A stretch of DNA of 64,000 nucleotides from Planctomycetota bacterium (GTDB lineage: Bacteria > Planctomycetota > Planctomycetia > Pirellulales > Pirellulaceae). Each line of letters opens with the position of its first letter. Within the stretch, counting starts at the first letter, position 1. The position numbers and the translations under genes are program-made. The stretch spans positions 390,212 through 454,211 of the forward strand of contig JABAAE010000002.1 in assembly GCA_014238905.1 (NCBI GenBank), given 5' to 3'. Below, piece after piece: positions 8,472-17,305 of this stretch. The notes under the pieces were generated by a model. That model saw nothing but the letters and a program-made list of their open reading frames with translations. It had not been told where the DNA came from and made no database searches.

Positions 8472-9701
8472 ATGCCTCATTTTGTTACCCACCTCGAAAG
8501 TGCCATTGACGGTACGCAATTCCCATCTGATTCCGTTCAAACGCTACACGCTGGCCGACCTCTTTGGGTCCGTTACGACTTGGACGCGGTGAAAACAAAC
8601 ATGACCAAAAGCGATGTTTTTTCCCGCAAACCGACAATGTGGCGGTACCGTGAATTGCTACCGATTGGGACCGACCCAATCGAGGTGTCATTGGGAGAGG
8701 GGATGAGCCCTCTCCTTTCTTGCCCCGAATTGGGCAAGCAACTGGGCCTTGCCCAGTTATCCATCAAGGACGAATCGCAGTTGCCAACCGGTAGCTTTAA
8801 GTCACGTGGACTCTCGATGGCCATTACCATGGCAAAAAAACTGGGGATCAATCGAGTCGCTATTCCAACAGCTGGAAATGCCGGGGGAGCGATGGCAGCC
8901 TACGCAGCTCGCGCGGGTCTGGAATCATTTGTTTTTATGCCGGAAGACACACCGGTGGTGAACCAGTACGAAGCTGATTTTTTTGGCGCCAAGACATTTC
9001 GTGTTAATGGACTAATCAACGATTGCGGAAAACTGATTCGAGAAGGAGCCACCGAGATGAATTGGTTTGATCTTTCCACCCTAAAGGAGCCGTATCGGAT
9101 CGAGGGAAAAAAAACGATGGGGCTGGAACTGGCGGAGCAATTCGGCTGGAAGCTCCCGGATGTCATCCTCTACCCCACCGGCGGTGGCACTGGCCTGATT
9201 GGCATGTGGAAAGCATTCAACGAACTACGGAAGATGGGATGGCTGGATTCCGCGACGATGCCGAGAATGGTAAGCGTTCAAAGTGATGGCTGCAGCCCGA
9301 TTTCGGATGCGTTTGATCGAGGTGAACGTTTTGCTCAGCCGCATGTTAACGCGGTGACAAAGGCCAGTGGACTACGAGTCCCGGTAGCCGTTGGCGATTT
9401 CATGATCCTAGATGCTATTCGGGAAAGCAACGGAAGGGCATTATCTGTCGATGAAACCAGGATCTCAGATTGGACCCGCCAGGCATGTTCCAAAGAAGGT
9501 ATTTCATTGTGTCCTGAAGCGGGGGCTTGTGTTGGGGCACTGCAACAACTGAGGGAAGAAAAGTGGATTGATGAAAATGAAAACGTAGTGATCTTTAACA
9601 CCGGGGCATTACAAAAATACGTTGAAGTGATGACTTCCAACCTTATCACCATTGATCTCGACCGGCCCGTCGATTGGAGCAGGTTGGGCTCGACTGACTA
9701 A
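8472..9701 (+). CDS. thrC: Threonine synthase-like PLP enzyme
   Basis: A 409-residue fold-type II pyridoxal-phosphate enzyme. The PLP lysine is K110 in LPTGSFKSRG. The phosphate-cofactor loop TAGNAGGA and the glycine loop YPTGGGTGLIGMWKAF are both present, and the order LGEGMSPLL, KDESQLPTGSFK matches threonine synthase. It would convert O-phospho-homoserine to threonine in the cytoplasm. The upstream spacer is AT-rich with no clear ribosome binding site. No other threonine-pathway gene is near. A related threonine dehydratase or cysteate-synthase-like enzyme cannot be fully excluded, but the motifs favour ThrC. Confidence 0.88.
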   Translation: MPHFVTHLESAIDGTQFPSDSVQTLHAGRPLWVRYDLDAVKTNMTKSDVFSRKPTMWRYRELLPIGTDPIEVSLGEGMSPLLSCPELGKQLGLAQLSIKDESQLPTGSFKSRGLSMAITMAKKLGINRVAIPTAGNAGGAMAAYAARAGLESFVFMPEDTPVVNQYEADFFGAKTFRVNGLINDCGKLIREGATEMNWFDLSTLKEPYRIEGKKTMGLELAEQFGWKLPDVILYPTGGGTGLIGMWKAFNELRKMGWLDSATMPRMVSVQSDGCSPISDAFDRGERFAQPHVNAVTKASGLRVPVAVGDFMILDAIRESNGRALSVDETRISDWTRQACSKEGISLCPEAGACVGALQQLREEKWIDENENVVIFNTGALQKYVEVMTSNLITIDLDRPVDWSRLGSTD

Positions 9702-9791
9702 ACGGTACTGTCGACCCATCATCGATCGGTTACCAATTCAATTTCGCCACCGATTCCCAATCGAGCCTTGGCGCAGCAATCCTGACTCGGC

Positions 9792-10952
9792 TTAGTTCCC
9801 GTTAAAGTAGATCACGACGTTGTGGGTTGCCCGGCCACCGGCAGCAATATCAATTTTTCCATCCCCGTTAAAATCAGCGGCAATCGCATCCTCTACAGCA
9901 CAACCACCGTTGTCGATGACGTGTTTTTTCCACTGCCCGCTTTGCTGGTCAAGCTGAAAAGCATAGAGCCCGGGACCCTTGACGTCGCCTTTTCCAGCTG
10001 CTCGATGTCCAATAATCACCTCATCAGCCATGTCGCCATTCAGGTCGGCCATCCAGACAGCATGGCCCTGCTGAAGAGATTCATCCAAGACGGTGCGATC
10101 CCAACCCTCTTTTTTTTGGGTATAGACCACCGCTCGAGTTCCGTGCATCGGCTCGATAGTCGCCATGAAAGGCTGTTTTTTCCCCAGAGACCCAAACTTG
10201 ACTTCGCCAGCCGCTTCAGAATTCAGTGTTTTCGACTGAAAACTCCCAGCATGGCTCGTAATCAGGGTAATTCCCTCCTGACTTGCCGCGACTGTATCGA
10301 CCGTCCCATTTTCGTCAAAATCGACATGCCAATGATTGTGAACCCGATTGAGTCGGTCACTGAGCACGACCGGTACCCAGCGGTCCATCGTCGGGTTCTT
10401 GGGGATCGTAAACGCCATCAAACGAACTCCTTTGCCAACAGTCGCATTCAACGGAGTCACCACCAACTGGGGTCGACCTTTTCCCAAAACATCTGCAAAA
10501 CGCATTCGATGCGTCCAACGTTCGGTTGCGATCGGGTGAACACTCCATTTGTCTTCTAGAGTTTTCCCACGCCGAAGCCATTGAATGGTTCCCGTTCCTG
10601 TCCAACCCGCTCCCAAAGCAAAATCAACAGCTCCATCTTGATCAATATCCAATGGTGCGATGCAGACGTTGTCCTTGACTGTTTGGTCAGCGATGATCCT
10701 GTGTCGTTTCCAGCTGGGGTTTTCATACCAGTAGACGGCGCGGTCGCTGACACCAACTAAATCCGGACGCCCATCACCATTCACATCGGCAACCGTCAGA
10801 CCATAGCAAACCTTGTCTATTTGCGGATCGATCGTGACTGCTTTGAAAACTGGAAATGACTGACCGACCACCGTCGTTCCATCAAAACACTGGACAAACA
10901 ATAGACACACAAAAGCGGTTTTAATAATGCCAAATTGACTGGATTGATTCAT
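9792..10952 (-). CDS. Exported FG-GAP/VCBS repeat protein
   Basis: A 386-residue protein starting MNQSSQFGIIKTAFVCLLFV, a Sec signal peptide; this ATG (10950-10952) is preferred to one 18 codons earlier that would extend the n-region. Calcium-binding-like loops of the type DxNxDGxxD recur: ADVNGDGRPDLVG, LDIDQDGAVDFALG, VDFDENGTVDTVAA, ADLNGDMADEVIIG and ADFNGDGKIDIAAG, consistent with a seven-bladed FG-GAP propeller. Such proteins are abundant and extracytoplasmic in planctomycetes, with unknown ligands. The gene is isolated and convergent with thrC. Confidence 0.9.
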   Translation of the reverse strand: MNQSSQFGIIKTAFVCLLFVQCFDGTTVVGQSFPVFKAVTIDPQIDKVCYGLTVADVNGDGRPDLVGVSDRAVYWYENPSWKRHRIIADQTVKDNVCIAPLDIDQDGAVDFALGAGWTGTGTIQWLRRGKTLEDKWSVHPIATERWTHRMRFADVLGKGRPQLVVTPLNATVGKGVRLMAFTIPKNPTMDRWVPVVLSDRLNRVHNHWHVDFDENGTVDTVAASQEGITLITSHAGSFQSKTLNSEAAGEVKFGSLGKKQPFMATIEPMHGTRAVVYTQKKEGWDRTVLDESLQQGHAVWMADLNGDMADEVIIGHRAAGKGDVKGPGLYAFQLDQQSGQWKKHVIDNGGCAVEDAIAADFNGDGKIDIAAGGRATHNVVIYFNGN

Positions 10953-11127
10953 TTTCGATGACCACTCAGCAGGAAGAAGCAAAACAAAGAAGTAATAGCA
11001 CAACACGACGAAACTGAAGCCGTATTGTATCCCAAATGAAACCGACTACCGTGCCACAGAGTCGGCCGGCACTAACATTTTGGGAATCCGATAGATATCA
11101 AATCTCGGCACGACCGCAAATCCCCTA

Positions 11128-11691
11128 TCAAATCTCGGAATCTGAGAGTGACTCCCTGATTTTCTCACGCGCCCGAGACAGCATCGGTCCAATACTGTTT
11201 TCTGGAATACTCAAGCGTTTGGATATTTCAGAGTAAGGCAACTCCTGTACATATCGTAAACGCACCAGTTCTGAAGACATTGCATCAAGGGATTCCAACA
11301 AATCATCAAAACCTTCTTCCCCAATGTTCAAGGGGAAATCATGATCGATTTCCTGGGCGACTTGTTCTCGTTCGAGACGTTGTTTACGCGCCAGTTTAGT
11401 GAGCTGACGAATCGCGATGCGACGAACGACAACAGAGAGATAGGTATACAGGCTTGAATTTCCCTTAAAGGCACGCAACACCTTGAAGTCGCCTTCGATC
11501 AAAACTGTAAAAACGTGGGACACAATATCCTCACGATCCATAACGGTTGTTCTAATTTCTCGGGCGTTAGCGACATGCGTCACCACCGCCATCATGACTC
11601 CAGCGAATCGGTCCGTAAAATGTTCCCAGCTGCCCGATTGGCGATTCAGACACCTGCTCAATAGCTCTCTATCAAATTTAGATAGTCCCAT
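11128..11691 (-). CDS. ECF-type RNA polymerase sigma factor
   Basis: A 187-residue protein with sigma region 2 (about 25-95; DREDIVSHVFTVLIEGDFKVLRAF, YTYLSVVVRRIAIRQL) and region 4 (about 130-180; LVRLRYVQELPYSEISKRLSIPENSIGPMLSRAREKIRESL) with the expected helix-turn-helix. It would direct RNA polymerase to a small regulon. No anti-sigma factor or membrane sensor lies beside it, as is common for planctomycete ECF factors. Start ATG at 11689-11691, with no strong ribosome binding site. Confidence 0.9.
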   Translation of the reverse strand: MGLSKFDRELLSRCLNRQSGSWEHFTDRFAGVMMAVVTHVANAREIRTTVMDREDIVSHVFTVLIEGDFKVLRAFKGNSSLYTYLSVVVRRIAIRQLTKLARKQRLEREQVAQEIDHDFPLNIGEEGFDDLLESLDAMSSELVRLRYVQELPYSEISKRLSIPENSIGPMLSRAREKIRESLSDSEI

Positions 11692-12102
11692 AGGTGCCTC
11701 GAATCTTGAAAAATCCGTCCCCCAATGATGTAATCATCGACTCAGCCTGAATAAGAAATCTACTCTCAAATCCGATTGAATTGATCAGTAAACCGCTCAG
11801 TTTACAAGCAAATGAACCTAAAAACCGAATTCCAGGAACTTTACTAAGGATTCCCTATTGGCTTGCCGATCCATTACTGGATTCTAAATTTGATATAAAA
11901 ATCCGGCAAGACAAGGTTGAGGATCGTGCCACGCAGGGCGAGCCCAGTGGGAAAATCGATTTTTTAGCAAATCCAATCTGCTCCATCCCCAAATGGGACT
12001 TATTGACAGTTTGACTAACGATTGAATACGATTCGATTTAGCTGCTTTTATCAAAATCGCATTTTTATTCGTTTCACCGCTTGGTCTGAAAAGGAAAAAA
12101 CC
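11692..12102. other. Divergent spacer between sigma factor and ferredoxin gene
   Basis: No gene was found. The right end carries a promoter-like pair for the ferredoxin gene. The AT-rich left part probably holds the sigma-factor promoter, but none was convincing. Confidence 0.4.
12003..12032 (+). promoter_or_regulatory. Sigma-70-type promoter for the ferredoxin gene
   Basis: A perfect -35 box TTGACA (12003-12008) and a -10-like TACGAT (12027-12032; 4 of 6 consensus bases) are separated by 18 bases. It lies about 70 bases upstream of the ferredoxin ATG, a sensible leader length. Confidence 0.5.
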
Positions 12103-12387
12103 ATGACTCACGTTGTAACCAAACCCTGTGATGGGTGCCGATACACCGATTGTGTTGTTGTTTGCCCCGTAGAGTGTTTTTATGAAATCGACGGCGACAA
12201 GATGATCTATATTCATCCTGACGAGTGTATCGATTGCGAGGCATGTGTTCCCGAATGCCCCGTCGAGGCTATATTCCACGAGGATGATGTGCCAGACGAC
12301 CAAGAGGGTTACGTTCAGATCAATGCCGACAAATGCGAAGATGACGCTGCGGAAAACATTACGGACAAAAAAGACCCACTTTGCTAG
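12103..12387 (+). CDS. fdxA: Seven-iron (3Fe-4S/4Fe-4S) ferredoxin
   Basis: A 94-residue acidic protein, MTHVVTKPCDGCRYTDC at the N-terminus, with a first cluster set CxxCxxxxCxxxCP and a second set CIDCEACVPECPVEAI, the pattern of FdxA-type 7Fe or 8Fe ferredoxins. It would carry electrons at low potential in the cytoplasm. The ATG at 12103 is fixed by AAGGA at 12091-12095, seven bases upstream; an upstream TTG in frame would add 27 unrelated residues. The C-terminal part is very acidic, as usual for the family. It has its own likely promoter and appears to be a single-gene unit. Confidence 0.93.
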   Translation: MTHVVTKPCDGCRYTDCVVVCPVECFYEIDGDKMIYIHPDECIDCEACVPECPVEAIFHEDDVPDDQEGYVQINADKCEDDAAENITDKKDPLC

Positions 12388-12510
12388 TGGTAGCCGATAA
12401 TTTCCACAGTCCGCCATCAGGCAGCGCAGCTTTACCGGCAAATTGCAAACCCCACGATTCGTGCAACAACGGTTGATGGTACGAAGACGATGATCCCGCG
12501 ACGGCCAGCC

Positions 12511-12591
12511 GCTCACCGATGCCAAAAGCGCTCACCGATGCCAAAAGCGCTCACCGATGCCAAAAGCGCTCACCGATGCCAAAAGCGCTCA
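12511..12591. repeat. Four perfect 19-bp tandem repeats
   Basis: The unit GCTCACCGATGCCAAAAGC occurs four times without a mismatch (12511-12529, 12530-12548, 12549-12567, 12568-12586), followed by a partial GCTCA. It lies between the convergent ferredoxin and DUF6807 genes, 21 bases beyond the DUF6807 stop. There are no spacers between units, so it is not a CRISPR array. Confidence 0.97.
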
Positions 12592-12612
12592 GTAGCTTGA
12601 CCCTCAGCAACT

Positions 12613-13545
12613 CTACCTTGAGTACTTCTTGAATTCCCCGGCAATGTCGGCCGAGACCGTATCGCCTTCGTGAAAGATCACTCGATAACGAAGGGTAAAC
12701 GACTCATCCTTATTCAGTTTTAAAGATCCATCTTTGCCTGTCTTGAACGCCTTAAGCCCGAATGGGTTAGCCGCAAATAGACCGTAGGTTCTCACATGCC
12801 AGTGGGAAGGATATCCATAGCTTTGCGGATGATTCAAAATGGCAATACCAACCGTCTTTCCTTCCACCGGTCCGGTATAGTCCACCCATGCTGCCGGTTT
12901 GCCCCAAGCTTCGGTCCCCTTGAGCCCCTCGCTGGTAACAATTTTTCCACCTAATTTTGAATCCACTTTCATGGTACCCGCGGTTCGGACACCAAATGAT
13001 CCTTCCTTGGTATCTCCAAATGTCACCGGTCCAAAGGCAGCCCGAACAGTGATGTCCACGTCGACGTACCGGTTTTTACCATCAACAAAAAAAGTATAGG
13101 TCCTTTGATCTTCGCAGTGTTTTTTTCCATCAGGCCCAACCCAGTCATTAATGGTCGAAATCACAGCCCGCTCACCACCAGAAACCTTTACGAATTTCCG
13201 ATGGACGGTATTGCCATGCTTGGCATTCTCATGCCAAAAACTAATCCCGTTCACATCGCCATGAGTAAACCAAAACGAGCGATGATGGATGTGGTCTTTT
13301 TTCTCCCCTTTTTTTCCATCCGCAACCTGCGGATAGGCACGAGTCATTTCAATTCCATGGGGTCCCAAAATTGGCCAAAGAATCGGCTTGGCACCCACCG
13401 TCGTGTGATAAGTCGTCAACAGCTCGCCATTCAACTTAACATCGACCTGCTTTTCGCCCTGGGTCACTTCAAATTTATTTTGAGCAGCCAAAGTGGTAGC
13501 AACCAGGCCCATCAACAGGACGCCCATTTTACAATGATGAATCAT
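12613..13545 (-). CDS. Exported DUF6807 (PmoA-like) family protein
   Basis: A 310-residue protein beginning MIHHCKMGVLLMGLVATTLAAQ, a Sec signal. The body matches the DUF6807 family by motif order: KPILWPILGPHGIEMTR, the His-rich DHIHHRSFWFTHGDVNG, and SYGYPSHWHVRTYGLFAANPFG. The paired histidines suggest a metal or sugar site, but no reaction is established. Despite the PmoA-like name in databases it is unrelated to particulate methane monooxygenase. Planctomycetes carry many copies, often near sulfatases and oxidoreductases. This copy is a single gene. Confidence 0.85.
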   Translation of the reverse strand: MIHHCKMGVLLMGLVATTLAAQNKFEVTQGEKQVDVKLNGELLTTYHTTVGAKPILWPILGPHGIEMTRAYPQVADGKKGEKKDHIHHRSFWFTHGDVNGISFWHENAKHGNTVHRKFVKVSGGERAVISTINDWVGPDGKKHCEDQRTYTFFVDGKNRYVDVDITVRAAFGPVTFGDTKEGSFGVRTAGTMKVDSKLGGKIVTSEGLKGTEAWGKPAAWVDYTGPVEGKTVGIAILNHPQSYGYPSHWHVRTYGLFAANPFGLKAFKTGKDGSLKLNKDESFTLRYRVIFHEGDTVSADIAGEFKKYSR

Positions 13546-13786
13546 GAAATCTCTCGAAAATCAAAAACGTTAATAAGCGGGCAACTCAAATAGTCGCCCG
13601 AAGGCAGTAGGGTGGAATCGTTGTTCGAGCAACTGGAGACAATTTACCAGAATGCTGACAGCATTCATCATAGCCAATTTCAAGATCTCCAATCAACTTC
13701 CCCGCAGTTTGTCGGGGCAAATCTATTTCACCGGGCTGACACCACCAAATCCGACAACGTCAGGACACTCTTTTAAAACCCACTTT

Positions 13787-14494
13787 TTACGTTGAATGTC
13801 GCGGGAAATCGACATCCATGATCTGCTTTAGCTCTTGTAGACCCCGTTGAACCAACCCCGCCACCCCGGAGACACTCCGGTCCATCTGTTGTGCGATTTC
13901 GGCCAACTTCCAACCTTGCAAATAATGCAGTTCGACAGCTATTCGCTTTGCTTCGTCGAGGCTCTCCAACGAATTAGCCAACATCAATACCTGTTCATTT
14001 TTGACCGCTTTGGCCGCAGGGCCTGTCTGATCGGCACTCAGCCAGGCCTCGACCCGAACCGCCGAGTTATCCATGGCATTTTCGATCGAGCGTTCATTTC
14101 TGACATCCCGTTTATCACGCTGAAAATCACGCGAAGCGTGGTAGACGTTGCGAGCTAGAATCTGACGTAGCCAAGCTGCGAGTTGCCTGTCTGAACTACC
14201 ACGGAAATTGGCTTGTGCGCGATGGGCCTGAAGCATGGTTTGCTGCACAATATCCGAAGCATCCATCTTGCTTTGCAACCTCCGATCAAGCTGCATCCGT
14301 GCCATCAGATTTAGATAAGAACGAAAATCATCGATACGATTTGCAAATCCCTCCGTAGATTCCTCGCTTGAATCGGCGAGTGACTCACTGGCTTGAGTCT
14401 GTTTAGCTCCCTCTGGCAATTCGGTTGAATTTTCCGGATGGGTCACCGGATCGTCTTCATTGTTTTCACTGGAATCACTCGGTGGATTGATCAT
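13787..14494 (-). CDS. Planctomycete-type ECF sigma factor
   Basis: A 235-residue protein. The first 60 residues are acidic and low-complexity (Glu, Ser, Asn), followed by sigma region 2 (YLNLMARMQLDRRLQ, DASDIVQQTMLQAHR, FRGSSDRQLAAWLRQILARN) and region 4 (AVELHYLQGWKLAEIAQQM, SVSGVAGLVQRGLQELK). DASDIVQQTML and the long N-terminal extension are typical of a planctomycete-specific ECF subgroup. The ATG at 14492-14494 is preferred; an upstream in-frame start at 14536 would abut the topoisomerase VI stop. It lies directly downstream of top6A on the same strand and could be co-transcribed with it. Confidence 0.88.
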   Translation of the reverse strand: MINPPSDSSENNEDDPVTHPENSTELPEGAKQTQASESLADSSEESTEGFANRIDDFRSYLNLMARMQLDRRLQSKMDASDIVQQTMLQAHRAQANFRGSSDRQLAAWLRQILARNVYHASRDFQRDKRDVRNERSIENAMDNSAVRVEAWLSADQTGPAAKAVKNEQVLMLANSLESLDEAKRIAVELHYLQGWKLAEIAQQMDRSVSGVAGLVQRGLQELKQIMDVDFPRHST

Positions 14495-14536
14495 TAGCCG
14501 GCCTCGGTATGAAAACAGTTTGCAATGCCATAACAC

Positions 14537-15730
14537 CTAATCGAGGAAGTCTCGATCCTGTAATCGCGATGGAACATATTGTTCTGTAACGTAGCTGATA
14601 TCCAAACTGATCAACGCCTCTACCTCCAGCTTGAAATCATTTTGCAACATGATGTCGATCTCTTTTTGCCAAGGTTTTTTGTTCTCAAACCAAGGATAAT
14701 TGGCGATTTGTTTAGCACGTTTTTTATCCGTGTCACTCAGCTTGATTTTTACCGAATCGGAGAGGCCACATCGTTCAAAGTCCTTGCTGCGCAGACCCAT
14801 AAAACGGGCATTGGGTATTGCCATCCGTTGGGATTCATACGCCAGGTTGATCGACCCCTGCTTGATCACACTGTAAATGTAATATCCCCAAGGGTCGTTA
14901 TCGAGCAGGCAGTAAATTGGCAGCTTAAATTCCTTGTGCATGCGATTCAACAAACGTCGAACACCACGCGGTGGCTGTCCAGAACCATGCGTTAGAATGC
15001 ACTTATGTTTTTTCCAGAACTCATCTTCGACAAAGCGACTGAACACCGTATCTTTTTCTACGTGCAGGATAAACTTTGCATTGTGTTTTACGAATTTAAC
15101 AATGTCAGGTTCCACGATGGAGGGGATGCTATAACCATTCCTTCCAACCCGACTACAGTTCAACTCCACACCATTGTCGATCAATGTCAAATCACCCATC
15201 ATGTTTCCACGATTGGATGCATACAAATGTAGTTCTTCCCTAAGTGAATCGAGTGTGACCTCAACATCCTCAATGATCGGATCGCAATCACCTTGATCAT
15301 CGAAAGTGTGTTCTTTGGTCCCTGCAATCGTATGTTTGAGCAAGTAATACAATCCACGAATACTGGTAGTCTTTCCCTGTTCGATCAGTTTTTTACAACC
15401 GCTCCCAACCAGGATCGTCTGCATAAAACTCTTCGCTTGAGAAAGATTGAAAAGCTCTCGCCGATTCTTACCACTGCCCATTTCAACAATCTTCTGACTC
15501 TTGTTGAATTTGACGTTGGAAAGACTGCGGGAAGGAATGTCGACATTGGGAACTCTTCCCACCTTTGCCGTTTTTGCGACGCCGTTAGCCAAGCCCACCA
15601 GCGAACTCATGGTTTTCTTGTCTTTGGGGGACAGTTTTACGCTGGTTGATTTTTCTTTGGTTTCGGCGGACGCCCGACCGCTAGAGGACGCCGAAATCTT
15701 CTTTAACCTTTTTACTTTTCGTTTTGCCAT
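14537..15730 (-). CDS. top6A: DNA topoisomerase VI subunit A (Spo11-like)
   Basis: A 397-residue protein with a lysine-rich N-terminal tail (about 1-40), a winged-helix/5Y-CAP domain containing TTSIRGLYYLLKHT, where Tyr128 or Tyr129 would attack DNA, and a Toprim domain with the catalytic Glu (HVEKDTVFS, E225) and the acidic pair LLDNDPWGYYIY (D277, D279). Subunit A makes the double-strand break in type IIB topoisomerases and needs the GHKL ATPase subunit B. No subunit B gene is adjacent or elsewhere in the window. Topo VI is mainly archaeal and plant; bacterial examples are scattered, including planctomycetes. The key residues look intact, so it could be active if a partner exists elsewhere. 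Confidence 0.92.
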   Translation of the reverse strand: MAKRKVKRLKKISASSSGRASAETKEKSTSVKLSPKDKKTMSSLVGLANGVAKTAKVGRVPNVDIPSRSLSNVKFNKSQKIVEMGSGKNRRELFNLSQAKSFMQTILVGSGCKKLIEQGKTTSIRGLYYLLKHTIAGTKEHTFDDQGDCDPIIEDVEVTLDSLREELHLYASNRGNMMGDLTLIDNGVELNCSRVGRNGYSIPSIVEPDIVKFVKHNAKFILHVEKDTVFSRFVEDEFWKKHKCILTHGSGQPPRGVRRLLNRMHKEFKLPIYCLLDNDPWGYYIYSVIKQGSINLAYESQRMAIPNARFMGLRSKDFERCGLSDSVKIKLSDTDKKRAKQIANYPWFENKKPWQKEIDIMLQNDFKLEVEALISLDISYVTEQYVPSRLQDRDFLD

Positions 15731-15993
15731 CGAATCGCATCATGTTTGGAAGAATGGGATCGACTTTCAATTAGCCGCGAAATCTCTCCAGATTTCGAAC
15801 TGGAGGGTCTCCAGAACACCAATATGGGCAATTAGGATAAACTTTTTTGGCAAAATTGTCATCATAGACAAATCAGAAATTGCCGCTTAGACTCGGTTGA
15901 ACTGTTTCGGTTCGTGTTAAACGACTCAAAATCTTGCCGGTTTACGTAGCAAGGCCCTTTTCAGCTTCGCCCATTTTCACCCTATCCCTGATC

Positions 15994-17139
15994 ATGATTC
16001 TGACAACTCACCCCGCATTAAAAGAAATCCGCTCAAAAGTCGAATCCAAGGAAAGGCTTTCGCTGGATGATGGGATTCTCCTTTATGATCCCCAGATCCC
16101 GGTCAACGACATAGGGCAACTCGCTAATATTGTCCGGGAGAGAATCAACGGCAATGTTGGCTATTACAACATCAACACGCATCTTAACCCGACGAATGTC
16201 TGTGTTTATCGCTGTATATTTTGCGCTTTTCGAGCGGACTTACGGAGCGACAAAGGCTATGTGATGGATGACGAGCAAATCGTTGCACGTGGCACCGAAG
16301 CAGTGACCAACGGTTGCACCGAAATGCACATCGTAGGCGGACTGCACCACCAAAAGAAATTTGAATGGTACAAGAACATCATTGAGCTACTGGCAAACCA
16401 ACATCCCTCATTACATCTCAAGGCGTGGACGCCGGTAGAAATTAATTGGTTTGAATTTTTGACTAAACGCAGTATTCGTGACATCCTCCAGGAGCTGGTG
16501 GAAGCTGGCCTGGGTAGCCTACCCGGCGGAGGAGCCGAAATATTCCATCCGGAAGTTCGCGACAAGATTTGCGAACACAAGGCAGAGACTCACAAGTGGT
16601 TTGAAATCCACCGAACAGCTCATCAAATGGGTATCCGGTCCAATTGCACAATGCTGTATGGCCACATCGAAAAACCAATGCATCGAATTGATCACCTGAT
16701 TCGACTGCGGGAACTCCAGGACGAAACAGGCGGTTTTCAGACCTTCATTCCACTGGCATTCCATCCGGAAAACACCGGGTTGGATCACATCAAGAAGCCG
16801 TCGGCGCTAATGGACCTGCGAACGATGGCCATCAGCAGATTGATGCTGGACAACATCGCGCATATTAAAGCCTACTGGATCATGCTTGGCATCGGCACGG
16901 CGCAGACGGCACTGTCCTATGGCGCCGATGACATCGATGGAACCGTTCGCCACGAATTGATTTATCATGATGCCGGGGCAACAACGCCTGAATTATTAAC
17001 GGTCGATCGTATAGAGGATCTCATTCGGGAAGCCGGACGAGTCCCCGTCGAACGCGATACGTTATACCGAAAAGTCATTCGCGACAAGAATGACCCTGGG
17101 AAATGGACTGCTGGCGAGAAGATCCCGGAAGTGGTTTGA
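15994..17139 (+). CDS. mqnE: Aminofutalosine synthase (radical SAM, menaquinone pathway)
   Basis: A 381-residue radical SAM enzyme. The [4Fe-4S] motif CxxxCxxC is C70-VYR-C74-IF-C77, followed by AFRADLRSDKGY. The segment EMHIVGGLHHQKKFEWY is the MqnE signature, and LPGGGAEIFHPEVRDKI and HRTAHQMGIRSNCTMLYGHIE follow as in MqnE/MqnC. It joins SAM-derived adenosyl to 3-[(1-carboxyvinyl)oxy]benzoate in the futalosine route to menaquinone. The ATG at 15994 gives the usual N-terminus; an upstream start would add 20 residues. No other mqn gene is in the window. A 13-bp direct repeat begins a few bases after the stop. Confidence 0.93.
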   Translation: MILTTHPALKEIRSKVESKERLSLDDGILLYDPQIPVNDIGQLANIVRERINGNVGYYNINTHLNPTNVCVYRCIFCAFRADLRSDKGYVMDDEQIVARGTEAVTNGCTEMHIVGGLHHQKKFEWYKNIIELLANQHPSLHLKAWTPVEINWFEFLTKRSIRDILQELVEAGLGSLPGGGAEIFHPEVRDKICEHKAETHKWFEIHRTAHQMGIRSNCTMLYGHIEKPMHRIDHLIRLRELQDETGGFQTFIPLAFHPENTGLDHIKKPSALMDLRTMAISRLMLDNIAHIKAYWIMLGIGTAQTALSYGADDIDGTVRHELIYHDAGATTPELLTVDRIEDLIREAGRVPVERDTLYRKVIRDKNDPGKWTAGEKIPEVV

Positions 17140-17147
17140 TGCCGGTT

Positions 17148-17173
17148 TGGAAATTAGGTGTGGAAATTAGGTG
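17148..17173. repeat. 13-bp direct tandem duplication after mqnE
   Basis: TGGAAATTAGGTG occurs at 17148-17160 and 17161-17173 with no mismatch, starting eight bases after the mqnE stop codon. Confidence 0.85.
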
Positions 17174-17263
17174 TGGGTAATACCCGGTCTTTTCCCACGA
17201 TATTGCTCCTGACCGCTTTGAAGCTCCAACAGGCGAAATTTCAATTTCATCTAAGAGGATCAA

Positions 17264-17289
17264 CCCCTGGAAAAATCGTTTTCCAGGGG
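17264..17289. terminator. Perfect 11-bp hairpin between convergent genes, possible bidirectional terminator
   Basis: CCCCTGGAAAA (17264-17274) and TTTTCCAGGGG (17279-17289) are exact reverse complements around the tetraloop-like ATCG. It lies between mqnE (+) and the propeller gene (-), 16 bases from the latter's stop. The A/T-rich part is at the loop rather than after the stem, so the usual terminal U-run is missing; function as terminator or mRNA stabiliser is inferred from position. Confidence 0.6.
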
Positions 17290-17305
17290 ATCTCAACTGG
17301 ACAGA

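Noticed and set aside
11692..12002. Cobalamin-type riboswitch
   Set aside because: A few GCCAC-like words occur, but the ordered conserved boxes were not found.
12511..12591. CRISPR array
   Set aside because: The 19-bp units are directly adjacent with no spacers and no cas genes are present.
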